Shown here in pieces: positions 16,610 to 25,700 of a DNA stretch of 64,000 bases. Each line of letters opens with the position of its first letter. Position 1 is the first letter of the stretch. The notes beneath the pieces were generated by a model that worked only from the letters and a program-made list of their open reading frames with translations, did not search any database and was not told the origin of the DNA. Made by a program: the position numbers and the translations under genes. The stretch comes from Eleusine coracana subsp. coracana (taxonomy: Eukaryota; Streptophyta; Magnoliopsida; Poales; Poaceae): the NCBI GenBank assembly GCA_032690845.1, contig CM064425.1:34808240-34872239 (forward strand). The letters run 5' to 3'.

Positions 16610-19537
16610 CTAACCAATTCCACTAGCATCACATTCGGATTCAAACACTTTATCAAAATTAGGCAATTGTAAGAGAGGAGCATGAGTTAACCGTTCCTTT
16701 AAAGTGTTGAATGCGTCGTCTTGTGGTGCGCCCCACTCAAATGGCGCACCCTTCTTGGTCAACTCATGTAATGGTGCAGCAATAGAACTAAAATCCCGCA
16801 CAAAACGACGATAGAAGCCTGCAAGACCAAGAAAACTGCGAACCTGTGTGACCGTCGTCGGTTGGGGCCAACTCTGAATGGCGTCCACCTTGCTGCTATC
16901 GACCTCAATGCCCTGTGGAGTAACAACATATCCAAGAAACGAAACACGTTGCGTGCAAAAAGTGCATTTTTCCATGTTCCCAAACAAGTGAGCAGCACGC
17001 AAAGCATCAAAAACAGCACGCAAATGATCTAAATGCTCATTCATGGATTTGCTGTATATAAGGATATCATCAAAATAGACAACAACAAATATTCCAATGA
17101 AAGACCGAAGAACTTCATTCATTAAGCGCATAAAAGTGCTAGGAGCATTAGACAATCCAAACGGCATAACCAACCATTCATACAAGCCAAATTTAGTTTT
17201 AAAAGCCGTTTTCCATTCATCTCCTAATTTCATTCTTATTTGATGGTAACCACTACGTAAATCAACCTTAGAGAAAATTGTGGCACCACTTAGTTCATCA
17301 AGCATATCAACAAGGCGTGGTATAGGATATCGATAACGAATTGTAATATTGTTAATTGCACGACAATCTACACACATACGCCAAGAACCTTCTTTCTTAG
17401 GAACAAGCAAAACAGGAACCGAACAAGGGCTGAGGGACTCACGAATGTAACCTTTATCAAGCAATGCCTGCACTTGACGCTGAATTTCTTTCGTCTCCTC
17501 AGGATTTGTGCGGTACGGGGCGCAATTAGGAAGCTGGGCGCCTGGAATTAAATCAATCTGATGTTCTATGCCACGAATAGGAGGAAGACCCGGCGGCAAT
17601 TCAGCGGGAAAAACATCTTTATAGTCCTGCAAAAGGTTAGCAACAACAGGAGGAATATGCAACATAGGCGCCTCATCTAGTGAAACAAGCATACGAGAGC
17701 AAACTAGCGCATAGCAAAGCAGATTAGCATCATGTAATTCATCAAAATCAGCACGTGTAGCAAGCAAGATAGGGTTATTCAATTTGATCTCATGTTGAAC
17801 AGGTGCAACAGGAGGCGATGTAACCAATTTTGCAGCTTTTGTCGCTCGAGCAATATCATCTTTAAGAACTTGTTCAGGTGTCATAGGATGAATAACAATT
17901 TTCTGACCCTTAAACATGAAGGAATAATAATTGGAGCGACCATGATGAACACTATCAACATCATATTGCCAAGGACGGCCAAGCAACAAAGAGCATGCTT
18001 CCATTGGAACAACATCACAATCTACAAAATCAGAATAGACGCCAAGAGAGAAAGGAACACGTACCGAGCGCGTTACCTTTATTTTGCCGCCATCATTAAG
18101 CCATTGAACGTGATAAGGATGTGGATGCTTCCTTGTTGGCAATGACAACTGCTCCACCAAGGTCGTACTAGCCAAATTGTTGCAACTGCCACCATCGATG
18201 ATTATACGGACCGCTCGTTCTTGCACAACGCCTTTGATATGAAAAATGTTGTGGCGCTGATGCTTTTCATCCTGAACGACCTGTGTACTAAGAACACGCT
18301 GCACAACAAGAGTGGCATACCTGTCGGCGGCACTAGAGTCGACATGAAGCTCCGTATTATCTGCATGATTAGTGGCAAGCATAGTCTGCTTAATATCCTC
18401 AGAATCACTAGCAGAAGAATACCCACCGTCGTCACGAATCAACATAGTTCGTTTATTTGGACAATCACGTATCACGTGACCAAATCCTCGGCAACGGTGA
18501 CACGGAATATCACGAGCTCGTGCAGACGACGAGGAGGACGGCACGAACGAGGCAGATTTGGCCGTGGATGGAGCACTCGACTTGGACGTGGTCGAGGAGT
18601 GGTCGCGCGACGTGGAAGGAGGTGTCGACCGTGGAGCTGAAGGCGTCTTGGACCCTACAAAAATGTTAGGTCTTGACGAAGATTGTCGATCCTGCACTTC
18701 ACGTTCAGCTTTACAAGCATATTCAAATAAGGTGGTCATATCATCATAATGCTTATAATCAAGAATATTCTGAATTTCATGATTTAACCCACCCCTAAAG
18801 CGAGCCATAGCAGCATCATCCAGTTCAACTAAACCACAGCGAATCATACCCTTTTGCAAAGCTTGATAATAATCCTCTATGGAAAGTGAACCTTGTTGAA
18901 AACGCTGCATTTGATTAAGCAAATCTCTAGCATAATATGACGGCACAAAACGATGACGCATAGCAGCTTTTAATGCCGTCCAAGTGGCTGGAATATTATC
19001 AGGATATCTTTGTCTATACTCACGCCACCAAAGTAAAGCAAATTCAGTAAATTCACTAATAGCAGCCTTAACTTGTAAATTAGCAGGAATATCATGGCAT
19101 GCAAATTTTTGTTCAACCTCTAATTCCCGATCAAGATAAGCACCCGGATCATCTTTGCCATTAAAAGTGGGAATACGAAATTTTATTTTGGCAAAAGAAT
19201 CATTAATAGGAACACGTACCCTACGAGCACGACCACGGCGATTGTCGTCGTCCTGCTCGGTGTCGGCGCCGTAGTCACGTGCATGTTGCAACTCCGTGAG
19301 CTGCGTCGTCATGGTCCCAAGCTGCGTCGAAATGGCCTCAAGACGAGTCATGATCGTCGCGAGCGTGGTGCGGGCAGTCGTATCAGCAAGGTCCAGTTGA
19401 TCAAAACGCTCATTCGACGAAGTTAACGTAGAGTCAAGTCTCTCGTGCATCGTCTTCATGTCGTTTTGTAGACCGTCAACCTGTGCCTGGACATCCTGGA
19501 GGGTGAGCTCCTCCGACTTCGAGCTGTTTTCTGCCAT
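16610..19537 (-). CDS. CRM-A Gag-protease-reverse transcriptase (975 aa)
   Basis: Longest intact frame in the window. It has gag from MAENSSKSEEL, gag domain 110-285, zinc knuckle 346-359, protease IIDGG at 446-450, and RT with YFDD at 821-824. It ends at TAG after ECDASGIG. The start is set by the conserved Met found in all copies, about 20 bases after the candidate leader intron. Compared with the others it reads GKDDPGAYLDRE instead of GKYDPGAYLDWE, and CRAR... in the linker is SARARDIPC. Gag would form particles and RT would copy RNA. RNase H and integrase follow in two further broken frames. Confidence 0.9.
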   Translation of the reverse strand: MAENSSKSEELTLQDVQAQVDGLQNDMKTMHERLDSTLTSSNERFDQLDLADTTARTTLATIMTRLEAISTQLGTMTTQLTELQHARDYGADTEQDDDNRRGRARRVRVPINDSFAKIKFRIPTFNGKDDPGAYLDRELEVEQKFACHDIPANLQVKAAISEFTEFALLWWREYRQRYPDNIPATWTALKAAMRHRFVPSYYARDLLNQMQRFQQGSLSIEDYYQALQKGMIRCGLVELDDAAMARFRGGLNHEIQNILDYKHYDDMTTLFEYACKAEREVQDRQSSSRPNIFVGSKTPSAPRSTPPSTSRDHSSTTSKSSAPSTAKSASFVPSSSSSARARDIPCHRCRGFGHVIRDCPNKRTMLIRDDGGYSSASDSEDIKQTMLATNHADNTELHVDSSAADRYATLVVQRVLSTQVVQDEKHQRHNIFHIKGVVQERAVRIIIDGGSCNNLASTTLVEQLSLPTRKHPHPYHVQWLNDGGKIKVTRSVRVPFSLGVYSDFVDCDVVPMEACSLLLGRPWQYDVDSVHHGRSNYYSFMFKGQKIVIHPMTPEQVLKDDIARATKAAKLVTSPPVAPVQHEIKLNNPILLATRADFDELHDANLLCYALVCSRMLVSLDEAPMLHIPPVVANLLQDYKDVFPAELPPGLPPIRGIEHQIDLIPGAQLPNCAPYRTNPEETKEIQRQVQALLDKGYIRESLSPCSVPVLLVPKKEGSWRMCVDCRAINNITIRYRYPIPRLVDMLDELSGATIFSKVDLRSGYHQIRMKLGDEWKTAFKTKFGLYEWLVMPFGLSNAPSTFMRLMNEVLRSFIGIFVVVYFDDILIYSKSMNEHLDHLRAVFDALRAAHLFGNMEKCTFCTQRVSFLGYVVTPQGIEVDSSKVDAIQSWPQPTTVTQVRSFLGLAGFYRRFVRDFSSIAAPLHELTKKGAPFEWGAPQDDAFNTLKERLTHAPLLQLPNFDKVFESECDASGIG

Positions 19538-20029
19538 AGAAACACAAGCAATACAAAAAGCGGGATCCTACAACGAGAGGTGAGTGGTGGGTGAAAAGCT
19601 CAATCAAAAAGCTGTTATCAAATTCTTACCCGTCCTTACCAAGCACGCAAGCGTGAACTGCAACCACAGGTAAAACCGATGGAAGATTGGAGGAGCGATT
19701 GCGTGGTGAAACAAAACCTGCTCGTAGTAGAAAATGTGTGGGGCTAGGAGGCTGCACTCAATCCAAGGGTTAGCACAATTCAAACAATAACTGCAAAGCT
19801 GAATAATGGTGCTAAACGCGAAAAGATTGCTGCCGGTACAAGTGCAAGAGGAAAGAAAAAGGATCAAAACAAAGTGCAGCAAGAATGCGTCGCCTGTGTT
19901 GCTCGGCCGCTCTTTTTTTTCTCTTTTTTTTTCCTTTCTTTTTTTTTCTCTTTTTTTTCTCTTTTTTTAATACTTTTTGCTGAAAATATAAACAATGAGA
20001 CCTCAAATAAGCAATTAAGCACAAACACT
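19538..20029 (-). other. CRM-A leader of A3, truncated, PBS absent
   Basis: Only the gag-proximal part of the leader remains. The LTR end CTATCA is followed by AGTGTTTGTGCTTAATTG, which elsewhere lies about 500 bases inside the leader. The normal sequence after the LTR is AGTGGTATCAG, so the joint occurs at a shared AAGTG. The PBS and the 43-bp repeats are deleted. Confidence 0.8.
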
Positions 20030-20668
20030 TGATAGGTGTAGAGTGCCCGATCTTTCGGCGAATGGAGATAACTTCAATTTGGTGGATGTCGACCCTCACG
20101 ATCCGACTACGACGAGCAAGTCGAAGCGCCAATGCAATCGCTGAACCAACTTCCGGAGGATATTAACCTTGCGGTAAACAAGATCAACCTGATCACGAGG
20201 ATCAATTCTTACGCGCAATCGAAGAACGAGCAAGAATTAGAGGCGAGCAATCTGATGTATTGCACGAAGGTGGAGTTCTGAATTCACGTCGAGAGACGGA
20301 TGTATAGCTAAGCTAAACTTAAAACAAAACTCAAAGATTACAAGGGGCGCAGCCCTTGACTATATAGGGGGAGGACGAGGCATCTAGGGCCGGCTGAAGT
20401 GGAGAGGCGCGCGGTGGAGAGGGAGTCATGCGACTTGGCCCACGTGGGCCTTCGGCGACATCATCCTGGGCTGTCGTTCCTTAGCATCAAAACCGTCTTC
20501 AATTCATGGGCTCGAGCTCTAGTGATTGGGCCCTTGTACGTCGTCGTCTCGTTAGAAGATGGATCCGTAACTCGAGGAGGCGCGACGACGAGAGGTCGAG
20601 GCGTGACAGCTTGGTTTGGCGCGCCATCTTCCGTCGTCATTATTCGTATGTCGTTGATGTCCTCATCA
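20030..20668 (-). repeat. CRM-A LTR, outer 5' LTR of composite
   Basis: 639 bp with standard ends, followed on the plus strand by CTACA (20669-20673), the right copy of the target duplication. Confidence 0.92.
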
Positions 20669-20673
20669 CTACA
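20669..20673. repeat. Target-site duplication CTACA, right copy
   Basis: Pairs with 9953-9957 and rejoins CRM-B LTR 2 at CATATGCAC. Confidence 0.9.
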
Positions 20674-21235
20674 TATGCACAGAAAGACAAGGAGAAGACC
20701 TTTCTAATGCCTCTGGCCTCATATCAAAATTCATCCGGAGTCATCGGGAATCGTTGAAACAAGAGAGAGTCCAGAATCTGTGTCGGTGCTGCGTCGCCTA
20801 TATTTGGCCTTTGGGCTTTGTATCTAGTTGAGCCTAATTAGGGGCGCGTCCAGAGGGTCTTGCACGACCCTAGGGTCTTTATATACAGCCGCCACCGCAC
20901 CATTAGGGTTTGGGGTTTTGCTTAGATCAATTCTGTTCATAAACAGTTTCGCCGTTCATCGGTTTGTGAGACCCCAACTTCGAGAGTTTAATCATACATC
21001 TGTAATTGTGTTGCATTCTTCGTTGTTCTTGCTTGTGTTCTTGATTCGCAGGCAGGGATTAGCCTTCTCGGCCAGGTCAATCGTCTTTGGACGGTTGATA
21101 ACCAGAGGAGCCGTCGTGCTGCGATTGCGGGGTTTAGAACGTGCTGTTCTGAAGCCGGATCGATTTGTGTGTTGTCTCCGACCAAATCAACTTACCAAGA
21201 ACCTTTCGGAAGATCGGGAACCCTTGTTCACATCA
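20674..21235 (+). repeat. CRM-B LTR 2, 3' segment
   Basis: Continues the LTR begun at 9596 and ends TTGTTCACATCA. It carries the TATA box TTTATATA near 20878 and TTAGGGTTT near 20903. Confidence 0.9.
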
Positions 21236-22005
21236 AGTGGTAATCAGAGCTTCAGGTGCACCGTCAGGTTCGCACTACCCTTTAGTGTTGTTTTCGTGTT
21301 CTTCCTATCGTCCACAGAAAATACCAAAAAAAAAATTTCCCCCGCCCAGAACCACGTGTTTAGCCTTTGCATATTTCAATTTCAGAGTCCGTAGTGTTGA
21401 GTTTGTACCCTAGTTCTTGTTTAGTCGCTGGTTTAGTTTTGTGTTTTTGTCGTCAGTAGTGTTTCCCTTGCAACCCTAGCCGCCATCCCCTTCACCATCC
21501 TCGGTTTTGTCGGCTTTGTGTGCTAGGGTTGATTGATCAACACGCCCACCCTAATCCCACCCTAAACCTACCCTCTCCACCTCGGACCAATTTTCACATA
21601 TTCCACTTTCCGCTGCATCCACCTCACCAAAAATTATTAAAAAATCCCTACCCGACCCCAAGCTGACTCGGGTTTCACTCAAACTCCCGGTTTCTTCATA
21701 ACCGATTCCGACACCCCTTCGGTAAAACGGCCATAACTTTTCGCTCGGTTGTCCGTTTTGGCTGAAATTTTTACATAAGATTCTTGACAAAAAGTTGAGC
21801 ATACCCATCTTCATATTCAGAGAATATATTCTCTTGTGGAGAAGAAGCAAGCCAGGATTGAATACCTTGAGGCCGAAACTTTTGGTAAGTCCCTAACATC
21901 TTGTGCATTCAAACTTCTCCTTTTCGAGGTATTGACTTGTTGTCATCAGTTACCGGCGAGCAGCTTTCCCAAGCCAGAAGGCAAATTGAGAAGCTGCAGA
22001 CCGAC
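21236..22005 (+). other. CRM-B leader 2 with PBS
   Basis: Nearly identical to leader 1 (8825-9595), with PBS at 21238-21250 (TGGTAATCAGAGC). It ends at the same GACCGAC/TGATGAGG joint. Confidence 0.78.
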
Positions 22006-22321
22006 TGATGAGGACATCACTCCTATGGATACACACAACACTCCTCCAATTCTGGACTTGCAAGGTCCAATGACTAGAGCTCGTGCACGACGACTAAATT
22101 TAGAGGTGAGCTCGTTCCTACGTTCTTCGCTATATGTTACTTTTGAGAATGGTTTGCTACCTAATGATTATTTTATGATTAGAAACCATGGAGAGGACCA
22201 GGAGATGATGGGAGAAGGAGTTGGGAACATGGAGGACCACCAAGGGCTTGGAAGCCATAGTGGAGGCCCAATCAAAACCGTCTTCGAGTCTGTTTCGGGG
22301 CCCAGAACCAGTCTGCACTAA
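21836..22321 (+). CDS. Leader-LTR fusion frame of CRM-B, second copy (161 aa)
   Basis: Same length and ends as 9426-9911: MEKKQARIEYLEAET in the leader, DEDITPMDT and GPMTRARARRLN in LTR 3, ending SGPRTSLH. Substitutions between the two copies leave the frame open. Recent tandem duplication could explain this as well as selection. Function unrecognised; coding status doubtful. Confidence 0.4.
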   Translation: MEKKQARIEYLEAETFGKSLTSCAFKLLLFEVLTCCHQLPASSFPKPEGKLRSCRPTDEDITPMDTHNTPPILDLQGPMTRARARRLNLEVSSFLRSSLYVTFENGLLPNDYFMIRNHGEDQEMMGEGVGNMEDHQGLGSHSGGPIKTVFESVSGPRTSLH

Positions 22322-22801
22322 AACTGTCGCCCAGGACGCATACGGACTCGGATTTGGATGTTCTACATATGCACGGAAAAATAAGGAGAAGACCTTTCCA
22401 ATGCCTCCGGCCTCATATCAAAATTCATCTGGAGTCATCAGGAATCGTTGAAACAAGAGAGAGTCCAGAATCTGTGTTGGTGCTGCGTCGCCTATTTTTG
22501 GCCTTTGGGCTTTGTATCTAGTTGAGCCCAATTAGGGGCGCGTCTAGAGGGTCTTACATGACCCTAGGGTCTTTATATACAGCCGCCACCGCACCATTAG
22601 GGTTTGGGGTTTTGCTTAGATCAATTCTGTTCATAAACAGTTTCGCCGTTCATCGGTTTGTGAGACCCCAACTTCGAGAGTTTAATCATACATCTGCAAT
22701 TGTGTTGCATTCTTCGTTGTTCTTGCTTGTGTTCTTGATTCGCAGGCAGGGATTAGCCTTCTCGGCCAGGTCAATCGTCTTTGGACGGTTGATAACCAGA
22801 G
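22006..22801 (+). repeat. CRM-B LTR 3, 3'-truncated
   Basis: Starts TGATGAGGACATCACTCC and stops at GATAACCAGAG, where a plus-strand CRM-A LTR begins. The expected duplication CAGAG is not found at the far end of the CRM-A chain (ATCAG at 35493). Confidence 0.88.
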
Positions 22802-23383
22802 TGATGAGGACATCAACGACATACGAATAATGACGACGGAAGATGGCGCGCCAAACCAAGCTGTCACGCCTCCACCTCTCGTCGTCGCGCCTCCTCGAGT
22901 TACGGATCCATCTTCTAACGAGACGACGACGTACAAGGGCCCAATCACTAGAGCTCGAGCCCAGGAATTGAAGACGGTTTTGATGCTAAGGAACGACGGC
23001 CCAGGATGATGTCGCCCGAAGGCCCACGTGGCCCAAGTCGTACGACTCCCTCTCCACCACGTGCCTCTCCACTTCAGCCGGCCCTAGATGCCTCGTCCTC
23101 CCCCTATATAGTCAAGGGCTGCGCCCCTTGTAATCTTTGAGTTTTGTTTTAAGTTTAGCTTAGCTATACATCCGTCTCTCGACGTGAATTCAGAACTCCA
23201 CCTTCGTGCAATACATCAGATTGCTCGCCTCTAATTCTTGCTCGTTCTTCGATTGCGCATAAGAATTGATCCTCGTGATCAGGTTGATCTTGTTTACCGC
23301 AAGGTATATATCCTCCGGAAGTTGGTTCAGCGATTGCATTGGCGCTTCGACTTGCTCGTCGTAGTCGGATCGTGAGGGTCGAC
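22802..23383 (+). repeat. CRM-A LTR, 3'-truncated, interrupted by another LTR
   Basis: 582 bp. It begins TGATGAGGACATCA and ends at GTGAGGGTCGAC, where a second complete CRM-A LTR starts in the same orientation. The last 58 bp of the LTR are missing. Confidence 0.9.
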
Positions 23384-24023
23384 TGATGAGGACATCAACG
23401 ACATACGAATAATGACGACGGAAGATGGTGCGCCAAACCAAGCTGTCACGCCTCCACCTCTCGTTGTCGCGCCTCCTCGAGTTACGGATCCATCTTCTAA
23501 CAAGACGACGACGTACAAGGGCCCAATCACTAGAGCTCGAGCCCAGGAATTGAAGACGGTTTTGATGCTAAGGAACGACGGCCCAGGATGATGTCGCCCG
23601 AAGGCCCACGTGGCCCAAGTCGTACGACTCCCTCTCCACCGTGTGCCTCTCCACTTCAGCCGGCCCTAGATGCCTCGTCCTCCCCCTATATAGTCAAGGG
23701 CTGCGCCCCTTGTAATCTTTGAGTTTTGTTTTAAGTTTAGCTTAGCTATACATCCGTCTCTCGACGTGAATTCAGAACTCCACCTTCGTGCAATACATCA
23801 GATTGCTCGCCTCTAATTCTTGCTCGTTCTTCGATTGCGCGTAAGAATTGATCCTCGTGATCAGGTTGATCTTGTTTACCGCAAGGTTAATATCCTCCAG
23901 AAGTTGGTTCAGCGATTGCATTGGCGCTTCGGCTTGCTCGTCGTAGTCGGATCGTGAGGGTCAACATCCACCAAATCGAAGTTATCTCCACTCGCCGAAA
24001 GATCGGGTACTCTACACCTATCA
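23384..24023 (+). repeat. CRM-A LTR, 5' LTR of A5
   Basis: 640 bp with a PBS after it (24026-24039, TGGTATCAGATTCC). Subtype 2 (GGTCAACATCC, GGCTTGCTCG). Confidence 0.93.
23603..23693 (+). promoter_or_regulatory. CRM-A LTR promoter: G-box between site II motifs, TATA box
   Basis: GGCCCACGTGGCCCA at 23603-23617 holds CACGTG (G-box, 23607-23612) framed by the inverted site II motif GGCCCA and TGGCCCA. TATATAG at 23687-23693 lies 75 bases downstream. A short inverted repeat, CAAGGG/CCCTTG, follows the TATA box. The arrangement recurs in almost all CRM-A LTRs here. G-boxes bind bZIP and bHLH factors and site II binds TCP factors. Their use in this LTR is inferred. Confidence 0.5.
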
Positions 24024-24452
24024 AGTGGTATCAGATTCCAGTGTTTCTCGGTGAGTTTTATCCAAGTCCACATAAACCGAAAATTACAAAAAAAAAGTTT
24101 ACCCCAGTACGGTTTTGAGCCTCGCACTTTCGTTCAATAGTTTGCGTTGTTGAGTTTTTGTGCTCTCGCTTTTGATCGTTGCTGGTACACTGTGTTTCAT
24201 CGTTTTCTTCCTATCATCGTCGTATCCTTCCGCCGTGCCGCGTGTTTTCACCACCACAGTTTGTTTTCCGCCGCATCTGTTTATCCCGTCTCGCTTGCCA
24301 AGTTCGTCCGCTGCACCGTGAGTCCGGGTCAATCACCGCCTCGCTGATCGAGTCCTACTCGATTACGTCGTGACCCGCTCGCCTCGCCCTGTGTTTAGTT
24401 CTGTTCGGTTTCGTGTGTCCCGCTCGCCTCGCTGATCGAGTCCTACTCGGTT
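24024..24452 (+). other. CRM-A leader of A5, joined to mid-gag
   Basis: PBS and about 0.43 kb of leader. At the repeat GAGTCCTACTCGGTT it jumps into gag at ATGATTCGCTG. The rest of the leader and the first 230 gag residues are deleted. Confidence 0.8.
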
Positions 24453-25673
24453 ATGATTCGCTGTGGTTTAGTTGAACTGGATGATTCTGTTATGGCTCGC
24501 TTTAGGGGTGGGTTAAATCGTGACATTCAGAACATTCTTGATTATAAGCATTATGATGATATGACCACCTTATTTGAATATGCTTGTAAAGCTGAACGTG
24601 AAGTGCAGGATCGACAATCTTCGTCAAGACCTAACATTTTTGTAGGGTCCAAGACGCCTTCAGCTCCACGGCCGACACCTCCTTCCACGTCGCGCGATCA
24701 CTCCTCGACCACGTCCAAGTCAAGTGCTCCATCCACGGCCAAATCTGCCTCGATCGTGCCGTCGTCCTCATCATCTGGACGAGCTCGTGATATTCAGTGT
24801 CACCGTTGCCGAGGATTTGGTCATGTGATACGCGATTGTCCAAATAAACGAACTATGTTGATTCATGACGACGGTGGGTATTCTTCTGCTAGTGATTCTG
24901 AGGATATTCAGCAGACTATGCTTGCCACTAATCATGCAGATAATACGGAGCTTCATGTCGACTCTAGTGCCGCCGACAGGTATGCAACTCTTGTTGTGCA
25001 GCGTGTTCTTAGTACACAGGTCGTTCAGGATGAAAAGCATCAGCGCCACAACATTTTTCATATCAAAGGCGTTGTGCAAGAACGAGCGGTGCGTATAATC
25101 ATCGATGGTGGCAGTTGCAACAATTTGGCTAGTACGACCTTGGTGGAGCAGTTGTCATTGCCAACAAGGAAGCATCCACATCCTTATCACGTTCAATGGC
25201 TTAATGATGGCGGCAAAATAAAGGTAACGCGCTCGGTACGTGTTCCTTTCTCTCTTGGCGCCTATTCTGATTTTGTAGATTGTGATGTTGTTCCAATGGA
25301 AGCATGCTCTTTGTTGCTTGGCCGTCCTTGGCAATATGATGTTGATAGTGTTCATCATGGTCGCTCCAATTATTATTCCTTCATGTTCAAGGGTCAGAAA
25401 ATTGTTATTCATCCTATGACACCTGAACAAGTTCTTAAAGATGATATTGCTCGAGCGACAAAAGCTGCAAAATTGGTTACATCGCCTCCTGTTGCACCTG
25501 TTCAACATGAGATCAAATTGAATAACCCTATCTTGCTTGCTACACGTGCTGATTTTGATGAATTACATGATGCTAATCTGCTTTGCTATGCTCTAGTTTG
25601 CTCTCGTATGCTTGTTTCACTAGATGAGGCGCCTATGTTGCATATTCCTCCTGTTGTTGCTAACCTTTTGTAG
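24453..25673 (+). CDS. CRM-A gag C-terminal half and protease (406 aa)
   Basis: Starts at MIRCGLVELDD, an internal gag Met brought next to the leader by a deletion. It carries the end of the gag domain, the linker, the zinc knuckle CHRCRGFGHVIRDC, the protease motif IIDGGSCNNLAS and the downstream linker to VVANLL, where CAG has become TAG (25671-25673). The same stop occurs in the copy ending at 61298. The capsid N-terminal part is absent. RT continues in the same phase directly after the stop. Confidence 0.85.
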   Translation: MIRCGLVELDDSVMARFRGGLNRDIQNILDYKHYDDMTTLFEYACKAEREVQDRQSSSRPNIFVGSKTPSAPRPTPPSTSRDHSSTTSKSSAPSTAKSASIVPSSSSSGRARDIQCHRCRGFGHVIRDCPNKRTMLIHDDGGYSSASDSEDIQQTMLATNHADNTELHVDSSAADRYATLVVQRVLSTQVVQDEKHQRHNIFHIKGVVQERAVRIIIDGGSCNNLASTTLVEQLSLPTRKHPHPYHVQWLNDGGKIKVTRSVRVPFSLGAYSDFVDCDVVPMEACSLLLGRPWQYDVDSVHHGRSNYYSFMFKGQKIVIHPMTPEQVLKDDIARATKAAKLVTSPPVAPVQHEIKLNNPILLATRADFDELHDANLLCYALVCSRMLVSLDEAPMLHIPPVVANLL

Positions 25674-25700
25674 GACTATAAAGATGTTTTTCCCGCTGAA

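Larger units (their letters stand above)
9958..20668 (-). mobile_element. CRM-A composite A3/A4 with three LTRs
   Basis: Minus strand, reading 20668 to 9958: LTR (20030-20668), near-complete internal region (15007-20029), LTR (14367-15006), internal region lacking leader and gag N-terminus (10583-14366), LTR (9958-10582). The outer ends carry the duplication CTACA. Both internal regions share marker changes, including a TAG before RNase H. The middle LTR abuts mid-gag sequence GGTTAAATCG. That fits a sister copy that inserted into gag of the first copy, after which the first copy's 5' end was lost by LTR-LTR recombination. Confidence 0.88.
8019..22801 (+). mobile_element. CRM-B tandem array (LTR-leader-LTR-leader-LTR), interrupted
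   Basis: Plus-strand CRM-like element with about 0.92-kb LTRs. It has LTR 1 (8019-8824, 5' end lost), leader 1 (8825-9595), LTR 2 (9596-9957 plus 20674-21235), leader 2 (21236-22005) and LTR 3 (22006-22801, cut by a CRM-A LTR). Each internal unit is only about 0.77 kb: PBS and leader, no pol and no polypurine tract. Both leaders meet the next LTR at the same base (GACCGAC then TGATGAGG). This is a non-autonomous form. It resembles the published idea of non-autonomous CRR/CRM elements in rice, but no identity to them is claimed. Confidence 0.8.

Noticed and set aside
24026..24039. Possible tRNA gene fragment
   Set aside because: It matches only the 3' end of initiator tRNA as a primer binding site next to an LTR; no cloverleaf.
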